From Streptomyces sp. SID5910 (GTDB taxonomy: Bacteria; Actinomycetota; Actinomycetes; Streptomycetales; Streptomycetaceae), in NCBI RefSeq assembly GCF_009862125.1, contig NZ_WWHX01000555.1:1-34354 (forward strand): 34,354 bases of DNA, in the 5' to 3' direction. The position numbers were made by a program, and so were the translations under genes. Within the stretch, counting starts at the first letter, position 1. Each line of letters opens with the position of its first letter. This document shows, one piece after another, positions 18,196-25,909 of the stretch. The notes under the pieces were generated by a model. The model worked only from the letters and a program-made list of their open reading frames with translations, made no database searches and was not told where the DNA came from.

Positions 18196-19524
18196 TCACG
18201 TGGCGCGACGCGATCGCAGGACGACGAAGGCTCCGCCTCCGATCACGACGACGGCTGCGGCGGCGCCGAGCGCGATCCACAGCGTGCTGTTGTCGTCGTT
18301 CGAGGAGCTCTCGGCCGCCACGTTCTCCGTCTTGTCCGGCTTCGATCCTGCTGCGGCCTTGTCGGCACCTGAAGAGGCTTCCGGTGCTTGTGACGAGCCT
18401 GTTGCGGAGGGGGAAGCGGCGGAGGCGGGCGGGATCTCCGTCACCAGCTTCTTCCCCTTCTCCTGGTTCCACTTGGCGAGGGGGTCGGAGTAGGGCGCGC
18501 CGGCGTCGTAGTTCGGATTTGCAAGCACCACGCGGGGACGGATGGTTCCGTACCCGGCGTTCTGGGTCGGGTCGTCCTTCGGCCACTTGCGGCCCGCGGT
18601 GTCGATGAGTGCTCGAGTGACCTGGTTCGCCGTCCAGTCGGGGTGAGCGGACCAGATGAGGGCGGCTGCCGCCGAGGCGATGGCGGTGGAGGCGCTGGTT
18701 CCCTTCATGTCATGGCAGTACGACTCGAAGCTGGGTCGGCAGTAGCCGGGCATACCCTCACCCGGTGCTGCGAGGTCCACATAGTTCCCGCGCGAGGAGA
18801 ACTCCGAGATTTTGTTGTCTTTGTTCATCGACGAGATACCCAGCACATACGGAGCCGCGGCCGGGTAGCCAATGTTGTCCTCGCCGGTGGTGCCGTCGTT
18901 TCCCACGCCGGCGATCAGCATCTTGCCTCTCGAAGCAGCGTAGGCAACCGCTTCCTCCACTTCCTGATCGAGGTAGGGGAGGCTAAAAGACATACTGATG
19001 ATCTTCGCATCAGTATCAGCCGCCGCTCTGATCGCCTCGGCAGGCAGGGCGGTCTTCTTCTTCTCCTCGACCCCAGTCAGGCCCTTCAGGTGAATGCGGT
19101 ACGGAACGATCTTCGCGCCCGGAGCGAGACCCTTGATGCCACCGTCGGCACCCGTGCCTGCGATGAGTTCCGCCATGCTCGTGCCGTGACCCGTGTAGTC
19201 GTCGGCCGCACCGTACGCGACGGCCTCAGGGACGTCGTCCACCAAGACCTGCCCCTCAAGCGCATCGGTATGAGGGTTCACACCCGTGTCAATGACAGCT
19301 ACCTTGACGCCCTTGCCCGTACTGTCCTTCCACATCTGCTCTGCCTGCATCGGCTGCAAATACCACTGTTCCGACTGAACGTCGGACGCCATGGCGTGCG
19401 GAGCGAATCCCACGCTCGCGACCGCCAAGGCGCCGACCACTGCGCTCACGGCACGCACACGTCGATTGCAATGGCTCCCGCGGAGGCCATTCCGCTCGGC
19501 CAGTCGGCTGATCCCCGGCTTCAT
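18196..19524 (-). CDS. Subtilisin-like serine protease, mycosin type (first of two)
   Basis: About 442 residues. An N-terminal signal peptide (hydrophobic 26-41, likely cut after HAMA at about 46) is followed by an S8 protease domain with D79 (VAVIDTG), H113 (TGHGTSM), oxyanion N209 (AGVGND) and S277 (GTSAST), so it should be active. A Ser/Ala/Lys-rich linker (about 355-412) leads to a C-terminal membrane anchor (415-436) and a short RSRR tail. This is the mycosin (MycP) layout, with the protease outside the membrane. The start is unsure: ATG 19522-19524, or GTG 19548 directly after the stop of the upstream gene. It is the last gene of an operon with two probable substrates. Codon use is more A/T-rich than in the core genes. 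A second mycosin is encoded next to eccB. Confidence 0.88.
   Translation of the reverse strand: MKPGISRLAERNGLRGSHCNRRVRAVSAVVGALAVASVGFAPHAMASDVQSEQWYLQPMQAEQMWKDSTGKGVKVAVIDTGVNPHTDALEGQVLVDDVPEAVAYGAADDYTGHGTSMAELIAGTGADGGIKGLAPGAKIVPYRIHLKGLTGVEEKKKTALPAEAIRAAADTDAKIISMSFSLPYLDQEVEEAVAYAASRGKMLIAGVGNDGTTGEDNIGYPAAAPYVLGISSMNKDNKISEFSSRGNYVDLAAPGEGMPGYCRPSFESYCHDMKGTSASTAIASAAAALIWSAHPDWTANQVTRALIDTAGRKWPKDDPTQNAGYGTIRPRVVLANPNYDAGAPYSDPLAKWNQEKGKKLVTEIPPASAASPSATGSSQAPEASSGADKAAAGSKPDKTENVAAESSSNDDNSTLWIALGAAAAVVVIGGGAFVVLRSRRAT
18992..19016. repeat. Perfect inverted repeat inside the mycosin gene
   Basis: ATACTGATG at 18992-19000 and CATCAGTAT at 19008-19016 with a 7-base loop: a perfect 9-bp A/T-rich palindrome in a region coding for the conserved strand before the catalytic Asn. 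It is unusual for a GC-rich gene; the function is unknown. Confidence 0.4.
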
Positions 19525-19548
19525 GACGTTGTGAGTCCTCGCTAGCAC

Positions 19549-21399
19549 TTAGTTGACGACCGGCGGCACGCCGCGCCGTTGCTGATCGGGCAGGTGGGTC
19601 TCTGGATCTTCCGTGACATGGGTGGTCTGCGGCGTCTCTTGCTCGTCCTTGCTCGCGTCCCTGTCGTCCGACTTTGTGCGGCCGACCGGCCCACGCACGA
19701 GGCCAGCGCCTCCGCGAGTCATACCGTTGCGCTCGGCACGGGCTGCGGAACTGCGTGCAGCAGGACTGCCGGTGATTGACTGGGACGCCGACGGGCTGAC
19801 TCGGGACCTGCTCACGCCGGCGGCGCCAGCCTTCCCGGCAGAGGTCGACCCGCCGAAGACACCGCCCTGCCCGGGACGCCGCTCGGCTGAACGGGAGCCT
19901 GACGCCGCCTCAGCACCGATCACCGTGCCCCGCGGAACCTTCGGCCCGTTCTTCGCTGCTGATGCTGCTCCGGTCACAGGCCGTCCTCCAACCACGCCGT
20001 TCGCATGGCCTGCACCAGTGACCCTGCCGGCCTGCGGCCTGGGAGTGGACGTGCCAGCCAGCTTCGCTGTACCACCGGTCACTCCCGGGCCCATGGGCAG
20101 GGTCTTCGCCCCTGGAGGAGCGCCCTTGGCAATCGGCTGGCCGGTCGATGCCGTGCGGCCCATCTGACTGAGAGGACCGTTGCCTGTGCGGCCCGTCTGA
20201 CTGAGGGGACCATTGCCTGTGCGGCCCGGTCCCACGTTGGGCATGCCGGTCGTACCGGTTCGCCCGTTTGCGGTGATCGGGCCCCGGAGACCGGTTGGCC
20301 CGCTCGTGCCCTTCCCCGGGAGCAGATTATTGATCGGCCCATACGGGTTACTGGGTCCGTTGTTCGCATTGCTGCTCCCGCCGGGGACCCCGACGGTCGG
20401 GCCGATATCCCCGTGGGCAGTGGGCGTTACGGGAGGCAGAATCCCGACGCTGTCGATAGCGGTTCCGACGGCGATGTCAGGATCCACGGGGGGCCGTGCC
20501 AGGTCAGTCGGGCGCAGAGGTACGTCAGTTGAGCCGCCCGTCGCGGCGTGGTGGCCCCCTGTGGCGATCGACGGTGGGTGACTAGTGCCGACCGTCCCCG
20601 CACTCGACTGGTGTGTCGCCGGCGCACCACCGTCCCCGACGTAGACCCTGTCGCCGGAGCCGGGTGCCGGCTTCGGGACGCCCACGTCCGGCATGGACTC
20701 GAAAGTGGGAGTCTCCTGCTGCAACACGACCAGTTGCTCGCTGGCCACGGCATAGTAGGACGACAACCGGTTCATCTGGTTGATCGCCTCTTGCCGGTCC
20801 TTCTCCACGCGGACCGCTTCGACGTAATCGGGATTGCTCTCGATCTGCGACAGCAACGGCATGCCCTCGGGGCGCACACCCACCTTGTCGAACGACCTCG
20901 GGTCGCGGGGCGGCATGGCCTTGCGTACCGCCGCCAGGCCGACGGCGGCAGCCGTGATCTGGTCCCCTGCCCCGCCTGCGAAGTCGCTGAGCCCGTGCGT
21001 GCTGGTGACGAGCGAGCGCCCCCACTTACGGAAGGCCTCGCCCGACTCGCCGACCCAGTGGACGTTCTCGATGTGGCCGTCCAGCTCCTTGGCCGCCTCG
21101 GTGATGGCGTCCCGAGCGTCCCAGAGAGCCTTGCCCGAAGACTCGAGGTCCTCCGGGTTGGTCTGCTCCACCAAGTCGATCATGACGTTGAGGGCGTGCT
21201 CGTCGAAGTTGGTGCGGCCGTGCACGGCATTCGCGTACGGCCCCTTCCTCGCCACCTCACGCACCATGCCGTCGATCGCCCGGCGGAGGAAGCCGCCCCC
21301 CTCACTCGAGGGCTCTTCGGCATACCGCGTGAAGTCCGTGAACGTGTTCTGCGCGGAGACCCGCTCCAGATCCTGCTCGTGCTGCTCGTCGGTCATCAC
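19549..21399 (-). CDS. Large WXG-domain protein with Pro/Gly/Thr-rich tail, candidate ESX substrate
   Basis: 616 residues, not assigned to a characterised family. The N-terminal 230 residues are mostly helical and contain W115-V-G117 in VHWVGESGEAFRKWG, the WXG turn with the usual following aromatic/charged residues. From about 250 onward it is low-complexity Pro/Gly/Thr/Ser, including a tandem GRTGNGPLSQ repeat, ending in a charged tail. There is no signal peptide or membrane helix. In architecture it resembles PPE or EspB-type ESX substrates (helical N-domain plus disordered tail), but no PPE motif is present. It starts in a 4-base overlap (ATGA) with the small helical protein upstream and is followed directly by the mycosin gene, suggesting a substrate-partner-protease unit. 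Codon choice is less GC-biased than in the eccC-type genes. Confidence 0.8.
   Translation of the reverse strand: MMTDEQHEQDLERVSAQNTFTDFTRYAEEPSSEGGGFLRRAIDGMVREVARKGPYANAVHGRTNFDEHALNVMIDLVEQTNPEDLESSGKALWDARDAITEAAKELDGHIENVHWVGESGEAFRKWGRSLVTSTHGLSDFAGGAGDQITAAAVGLAAVRKAMPPRDPRSFDKVGVRPEGMPLLSQIESNPDYVEAVRVEKDRQEAINQMNRLSSYYAVASEQLVVLQQETPTFESMPDVGVPKPAPGSGDRVYVGDGGAPATHQSSAGTVGTSHPPSIATGGHHAATGGSTDVPLRPTDLARPPVDPDIAVGTAIDSVGILPPVTPTAHGDIGPTVGVPGGSSNANNGPSNPYGPINNLLPGKGTSGPTGLRGPITANGRTGTTGMPNVGPGRTGNGPLSQTGRTGNGPLSQMGRTASTGQPIAKGAPPGAKTLPMGPGVTGGTAKLAGTSTPRPQAGRVTGAGHANGVVGGRPVTGAASAAKNGPKVPRGTVIGAEAASGSRSAERRPGQGGVFGGSTSAGKAGAAGVSRSRVSPSASQSITGSPAARSSAARAERNGMTRGGAGLVRGPVGRTKSDDRDASKDEQETPQTTHVTEDPETHLPDQQRRGVPPVVN
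20164..20229. repeat. 33-bp tandem repeat, two copies, in the large WXG gene
   Basis: Units 20164-20196 and 20197-20229 differ at only a few positions and encode two tandem 11-residue units based on GRTGNGPLSQ. In-frame repeat units of this sort expand and contract easily, so the tail length may vary between strains. Confidence 0.75.
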
Positions 21400-21833
21400 A
21401 TGCTCCCGGCGTTGTCGTCGCCCTCAGTGCGCTTCCTGTCGTCCGCCAGGCCCTTGATCTGCAACTGAATCGCCCAGAAGCGGCGACGCTGCTCCTCTTC
21501 AAGGTTGTCGAAGCCCACATGCGCACCCCGCACAGCGATACCGATCGCCTCGATCTGAAGGTGCAGGGTCTTGGACAGGGAGGTGAGCTTCTCGTGCACC
21601 TGGTTGTACTGCAGGTACAGGTTGTGCGCCTCGGGAAAACCAGCCGGGTTCGTCGCAAGCGACGCCGGCTTGATCGTCTGGGCGCCGACTCGTGTCGGGT
21701 TGCCGGGCGATCCCTCAAGGTTGGTCAGTACCGCGTCCACCCGCTTCACGAACGTGCTCAGCGCCTCGCCGGTGACCTCCAGGTTCGCCGCCCTGGCTGC
21801 CGACACGCCCCCCACCATGTCCGCTGGAAGCAC
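21396..21833 (-). CDS. Small helical ESX-associated protein, candidate partner of the large WXG protein
   Basis: 145 residues, family not recognised. Two predicted helices (about 14-40 and 67-115) are joined by a Pro/Asn-rich linker; the second ends in FWAIQLQIKGLADDR. No WXG motif and no signal peptide. Size and helical hairpin plan recall the small partner (PE, EsxA-type) that pairs with a larger ESX substrate. It is the first gene of the operon and overlaps the large WXG gene by four bases, so the two are probably made in equal amounts. A promoter and an inverted repeat are found 60-130 bases upstream. Confidence 0.75.
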   Translation of the reverse strand: MLPADMVGGVSAARAANLEVTGEALSTFVKRVDAVLTNLEGSPGNPTRVGAQTIKPASLATNPAGFPEAHNLYLQYNQVHEKLTSLSKTLHLQIEAIGIAVRGAHVGFDNLEEEQRRRFWAIQLQIKGLADDRKRTEGDDNAGSM

Positions 21834-21894
21834 GTCGCTCCCTCCCCGTTCCCCGTAGCTTCATCACTGTGGCCGGTCGGCCACTCGCCCCCGC

Positions 21895-21927
21895 GATCGC
21901 AAAGCGAGCCGCGCGCGTCTTGCGATC
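21895..21927 (-). promoter_or_regulatory. Inverted repeat at the predicted transcription start of the WXG-mycosin operon
   Basis: GATCGCAA (21895-21902) and TTGCGATC (21920-21927) are perfect 8-bp arms separated by 17 bases. The outer arm covers the start point expected from the adjacent -10 box, so this is either an operator or a 5'-end hairpin of the mRNA. Confidence 0.55.
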
Positions 21928-21930
21928 ACC

Positions 21931-21959
21931 ACTCTAGTCAACGGGTACGACAGGGCCAA
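21931..21959 (-). promoter_or_regulatory. Promoter of the helical-WXG-mycosin operon
   Basis: On the minus strand TTGGCC (21959-21954) and TAGAGT (21936-21931) are separated by exactly 17 bases, a good vegetative-type promoter. It predicts a start near 21924 and a leader of about 90 bases before the ATG at 21833. Confidence 0.6.
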
Positions 21960-22274
21960 CCGTGATGTGTGCTAGTCCAGTTACAAAAGTGCCCCGGACA
22001 TGACACGTCGACGAGTCCCAGGTCAGCGCCGTCAGCCGAGCGGTTCGGCCCTGCGGCCGTGTGGTTAAAAGGTGAACGATTAGCGACTGTGCCGGGCGGA
22101 CAGCCGCGCATCACTCGGAGTGGCACACCCGCGCGATGTTGTCCGCCCTCCCCCTCCCACACCGCCCGAGCGAGCGCGGTCGATATGCGTCCGTCGGCCC
22201 CGCACTCCTCACCGATCGGCAGATCCCCCCAAAACCTTCACCTACGCAATCACCCCACCTCGGACGCACCCGGC

Positions 22275-22339
22275 CGGCCGGCGGGCGCCAGTTGCTAACT
22301 TGAGGCGGAGTCCGGACACCGCAGGACGCCCACCGGCCG
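22275..22339 (+). promoter_or_regulatory. Near-perfect 13-bp inverted repeat upstream of the second WXG operon
   Basis: CGGCCGGCGGGCG (22275-22287) and CGCCCACCGGCCG (22327-22339) pair at 12 of 13 positions around a 39-base, more A/T-rich centre that includes TAACTT, a possible -10 box (22296-22301). No matching -35 is seen. The rest of the 549-base divergent region (21834-22382) holds an A/T-richer patch around 22061-22085 but no gene that I can support. Confidence 0.4.
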
Positions 22340-22382
22340 GCACAGGCGGCAGGCAGCCCTGCACACGGGGAGGTTGCCGTCC

Positions 22383-22889
22383 ATGGCATGGAACGAGTGG
22401 GAACAGCTCAAGGCCGACGCGCTGCAACGTCAGCAGGGTTCTGCGCACATGCAGTTGAACCAGGTGGACGGCGGGGCGCCTCCCAAGCCGAGTTCGTACG
22501 GGGACCTCAAGGTCGCGAACGACGGTCTCACCAAGATCGGCACAGCCGCGTTCGAGCTCTACAACGGCCTGTGGGACAAGGCGCGGGTCGCCGTACCCAC
22601 CAGTGACTCCGCGGCCGCCGACCTGTCCAAGCAGGGTTTCGCTCTCGGCGCCGGGCTCAAGCATGTGTCGAACCGCTGGGACGAGCAGCTGAAGTCCCTG
22701 ATGGACGCCTGCGCCCACATCTCGAACCACATGCGGGTGACGAAGAAGGTGCATGACGGGGACGAGGGCTACATCCAGCGGCAGATGAGCAGCATCGCCA
22801 CGCTGGACGCCGGTTTCGACGAGCGGGTCGGGGCGCCGGGTGAGAAGAACAAGATCTACGGAGAGCCGAGCAAGAAGAAGGACGACTGA
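22383..22889 (+). CDS. Small helical ESX-associated protein (first gene of a three-gene unit)
   Basis: 168 residues beginning MAWNEWEQLKADA, a start I recognise as common among streptomycete proteins encoded just before large WXG proteins; no function has been assigned to them as far as I know. It is mainly helical, has a central block with W and D residues (GLWDKARVAVP) and a second helix containing LMDACAHISNHM, then a charged C-terminal tail. There is no WXG turn, signal peptide or membrane helix. ATG 22383 is chosen because GGGGAGG lies nine bases upstream; an in-frame TTG three codons earlier is unlikely. It is probably a chaperone or co-secreted partner of the next gene's product. Confidence 0.82.
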   Translation: MAWNEWEQLKADALQRQQGSAHMQLNQVDGGAPPKPSSYGDLKVANDGLTKIGTAAFELYNGLWDKARVAVPTSDSAAADLSKQGFALGAGLKHVSNRWDEQLKSLMDACAHISNHMRVTKKVHDGDEGYIQRQMSSIATLDAGFDERVGAPGEKNKIYGEPSKKKDD

Positions 22890-22945
22890 GGGACCGGGCC
22901 CGACCGCCCGAAGCAGCTCACCTTCCGCTCACTTCAAGGACAGCC

Positions 22946-25261
22946 ATGGAACTCGACACTCTCCGCGACGCCAACTTCAAGCTGCTCGACGACGCCGTCA
23001 AGGACTGGTCCACCCTCGTCAAGAACCTCGAAACGCTGAAGAAGGACGCCGAGGACAATCTGCACAAGGGCGCCAACAAGGCCGACTGGGCCGGTGTGAA
23101 CGCCAAGGTGTCCAAGGAGTTCATTGGCAAGACCGCCGGTGAGTTCGCTGACGCCCACACCCAGGCCGACACCATCCACAAGATCCTCAGCGACACGGTG
23201 GGTGAGTTGAAGGGGTACCACGGGCAGCTGGTCGAAGCCATCGACGGGGGCCGGAAGAAGGGCCTGAAGGTCATCGGGTACGAGGGGGGCTTCACCGTCA
23301 CCACGGACGCTCCCCCGGAAGCGCGCGGCAAGATGGACCAGGACAACCAGAAGGACATCACCGCGCTCCGGGACGAGCTGCAAGGGATCCTCAACAAGGC
23401 CAGCGAGAGCGACAACTCCGCGAAAACCGTTCTTCAGGCCATCGCCGACCAGAGCAAGATGGGGTTCTCCGACGCCAGTTACAAGGACCGGGACTCCGCG
23501 GCCGACGCCATCAAGAAGGCCGACGAGCTCGCCGCCCTCGCGAAGAAGGACCCGGGCGATCTGAGCGTCGCGGACTTCGACAAGCTCAACGAGGGGCTGA
23601 AGAAGTACAGCGGCGACGAGTTGTTCGCCGAGCGGTTCGCCACGGCGCTCGGGCCGCAGAAGACGCTGGAGTTCTGGGCCGGGGTGAGTGACCCGCAGCG
23701 CGGGAACTGGGAACTGGGCCGTGAGCGTCTGGACAAGTTCGACGATCTGCAACGCAGTCTGGGGATGACGCTCGCCAACGCCACGCAGAGCGACTCGGCG
23801 GCGATGGCCGACTGGAAGCGCACGATGATCGACATCGGCGACAAGCCGCTGTACGGCGAGCACCGCGGCGGGCCGATGGGCTTCCAGGTCATGAGCAACC
23901 TCATGCGGACCGGTGACTACGACGACCGGTTCCTCACGGACTACGGCACGAAGCTCATGGCCACCGAGCGCAAGCTCACCGGCAACGGGGAGCACGCCAA
24001 CATCGCGTGGCAGCGGCTGGGGATGGACCCGGTGCTGAACCGGATCGGCGACGACAGCGGCTCGGACCCCCTGGCGGGCTATCTGAAGGGCCTGTCCAAC
24101 AGCCCGGACGCCGCCACCGACTTCCTCAACCAGCAGTTCATCTCGAAGGACGACCCGGACAACCCGTTCGAGCGCGACACCGACGACAACGGGAAGAAGG
24201 GCAAGGTCTCGCTGTCCAACTTCCAGTACCTGTTCGAGGAGCGGGACTGGCCGCAGGAGTCGAATCTCAAGGGGGACGAACTCCACACCGGGCAGAACAA
24301 CCTGGCGCTGGCCCTCGAAGCCGCCACCACCGGCCACCCGGCGGGTGAGATGCCGACGGTGGACACTCCCGCGCACAACGCCGGCCAGACGAAGCTCGTG
24401 GAGGATCTGGTCGCCTCCGTCGCGGACGACCCGGGCCGCCTGACGAAGAACAGCTACATGTCCGACAGCATGGGGCAGATAGCCGCCGAATACATGCCGG
24501 ACATCCACCGTGGTCTGCACCCCGGCACGGAGGGCGAGGACAAGCTCTTCCCCGTCGCGGGTTCGGCGGCCAAGCTCGGCGAGACCGACATCACCCGCTT
24601 CCTGTACGCCGTGGGCCGGAACCCGGAGGGGTACACGGCGGTCAATCTGGGCCAGCACAGCTACACCACGAGCCTCATGCAGTACCACTTCCAGCACCCT
24701 GACGCGTATCTGAACGATCCGAACTTCTCCCAGGACGAGAACCTGAAGAAGACCATCGAGGACGTCTCCCGGGTGGCCGGCGAGGTGGAGGGCACCATCG
24801 GGGCGGGCCGGGCCTACGAGGGCGAGATCGAGGGCGGAAAGAAGGACGCGGACTACAACGGCGCCATCGAGAAGGTCGGCACCTGGGGAGGAACCGCGGT
24901 CGGTATCGGTGTCGGGCTCGGCACCGCCCCGTTCACCGGCCCGGGTGGTGTCGTCGCCGGTGGTGTGGCGGGCACGGCCGCGGACGAGATCATCGGCGCG
25001 ATCACCGACGGTGCCATGAAGGACAGCTCCGGCGAGGTCATCTACCGCAACGGACAGGACCTGGACGGCACCAAGGACTCGACGTACACCCTCGTCGAGA
25101 GCGCGGCGAAGAAGGCCGGGGAGAACGCTGGCAACCCCTCTCCCGCGATCGTCTCGGCCGCCGCTACGGCGGCGGAGCAGGGCTTTAACAACGCGGGCAA
25201 GAACGTCCACGACGCACTCGACGGCGAGGGCGTCCCCCGGCAGCTGGAAAAGGAAGACTGA
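22946..25261 (+). CDS. Large WXG-domain protein, candidate type VII effector
   Basis: 771 residues. The N-terminal 120 residues form a WXG-like helical hairpin with W48-A-G50 (KADWAGVNAKVSKEF). The middle (about 130-640) is a hydrophilic, mostly helical region without a catalytic motif I can name. A Gly/Ala/Val-rich hydrophobic stretch (about 647-690) is long enough to insert in a membrane, followed by a polar 80-residue C-terminus. The layout (WXG/LXG head, long body, hydrophobic element) recalls type VII effectors or LXG toxins, but no nuclease, NADase or lipase signature is visible. It starts 57 bases after the small helical gene with AAGGA before the ATG and is followed by a membrane-anchored protein four bases later. 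I recall related gene pairs in many streptomycetes. Confidence 0.83.
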   Translation: MELDTLRDANFKLLDDAVKDWSTLVKNLETLKKDAEDNLHKGANKADWAGVNAKVSKEFIGKTAGEFADAHTQADTIHKILSDTVGELKGYHGQLVEAIDGGRKKGLKVIGYEGGFTVTTDAPPEARGKMDQDNQKDITALRDELQGILNKASESDNSAKTVLQAIADQSKMGFSDASYKDRDSAADAIKKADELAALAKKDPGDLSVADFDKLNEGLKKYSGDELFAERFATALGPQKTLEFWAGVSDPQRGNWELGRERLDKFDDLQRSLGMTLANATQSDSAAMADWKRTMIDIGDKPLYGEHRGGPMGFQVMSNLMRTGDYDDRFLTDYGTKLMATERKLTGNGEHANIAWQRLGMDPVLNRIGDDSGSDPLAGYLKGLSNSPDAATDFLNQQFISKDDPDNPFERDTDDNGKKGKVSLSNFQYLFEERDWPQESNLKGDELHTGQNNLALALEAATTGHPAGEMPTVDTPAHNAGQTKLVEDLVASVADDPGRLTKNSYMSDSMGQIAAEYMPDIHRGLHPGTEGEDKLFPVAGSAAKLGETDITRFLYAVGRNPEGYTAVNLGQHSYTTSLMQYHFQHPDAYLNDPNFSQDENLKKTIEDVSRVAGEVEGTIGAGRAYEGEIEGGKKDADYNGAIEKVGTWGGTAVGIGVGLGTAPFTGPGGVVAGGVAGTAADEIIGAITDGAMKDSSGEVIYRNGQDLDGTKDSTYTLVESAAKKAGENAGNPSPAIVSAAATAAEQGFNNAGKNVHDALDGEGVPRQLEKED

Positions 25262-25264
25262 ACC

Positions 25265-25891
25265 GTGAATGCCAGGCGGAGCGGATACGCGATCGCTGTC
25301 GTCGCCGTCGTCGTCGTGGGCGTGCTCGGTGCCTTGTATCTCCTCAAGGCACCGCCGTTCGGCGAGGACACGGGGGACATCGAGGCCGGTGCCGTGTGCG
25401 ACTCACTGGGCCCGGGGCCCCGGGCCGCCGGTGCGCTCAGGACCGTGCTTCCGGAGAAGTCGTCGTACGCGTTCGACGACGACGTGAACCTTCGCGTGGA
25501 CGAGCGGGACAGCGGCTACGGCTCGGACTGCTTCGTCTCGGGGGGCGGTGACCAGCTTCTGCGTGCCCGGACGCAGATGGTGCGGGACGAGCCGTTCGAG
25601 AGCTGGGCCGACGGCGAGGTCGCGCAGTACGCGGACGGGAAGGGCCGGCTCACGCCCTTCACCACGGGCCTCAAGGGCACTGCCTCGCCCTCCGTCGCCG
25701 CTGTCCTCGTGCCCTGTACGTCGGCGGGGAAGATTCCCGGTGGCCAGTACGACCTCAGCGTCGTCGTCCATCTCGAGAAGGCGGGAAAGGCGAGTGACGC
25801 CGGCACGCGGGCGGGCCTGATCGAGCTGGCGAAGAACGCCGCGGCCTACGCGCACGACAAGGCGAAGTGTGACATCGCCCTGCCGGCATAG
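25265..25891 (+). CDS. Membrane-anchored extracytoplasmic protein with four cysteines
   Basis: 208 residues of unknown function. One N-terminal helix (about 8-28) with MNARR before it anchors the protein with its C-terminus outside. The exported domain has four cysteines (C45, C89, C151, C202), suggesting two disulfides, and no lipobox. It starts at GTG three bases after the TGA of the large WXG gene, with AAAAGGAAG upstream, so the two are translationally linked. In this position it could be an immunity or receptor protein for the upstream product, or a surface subunit; this is inferred from gene order only. It is convergent with the second mycosin gene. Confidence 0.82.
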   Translation: MNARRSGYAIAVVAVVVVGVLGALYLLKAPPFGEDTGDIEAGAVCDSLGPGPRAAGALRTVLPEKSSYAFDDDVNLRVDERDSGYGSDCFVSGGGDQLLRARTQMVRDEPFESWADGEVAQYADGKGRLTPFTTGLKGTASPSVAAVLVPCTSAGKIPGGQYDLSVVVHLEKAGKASDAGTRAGLIELAKNAAAYAHDKAKCDIALPA

Positions 25892-25909
25892 GTGGCCTCT
25901 GAGCCGCCC

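Noticed and set aside
19549-21399. PPE protein
   Set aside because: There is no N-terminal PPE motif and no PE partner; only the general architecture is similar.
22946-25261. LXG or nuclease toxin call for the 771-residue protein
   Set aside because: The head is WXG-like, but I could find no HNH, NADase, lipase or ADP-ribosyltransferase signature at the C-terminus, so only a candidate effector is claimed.
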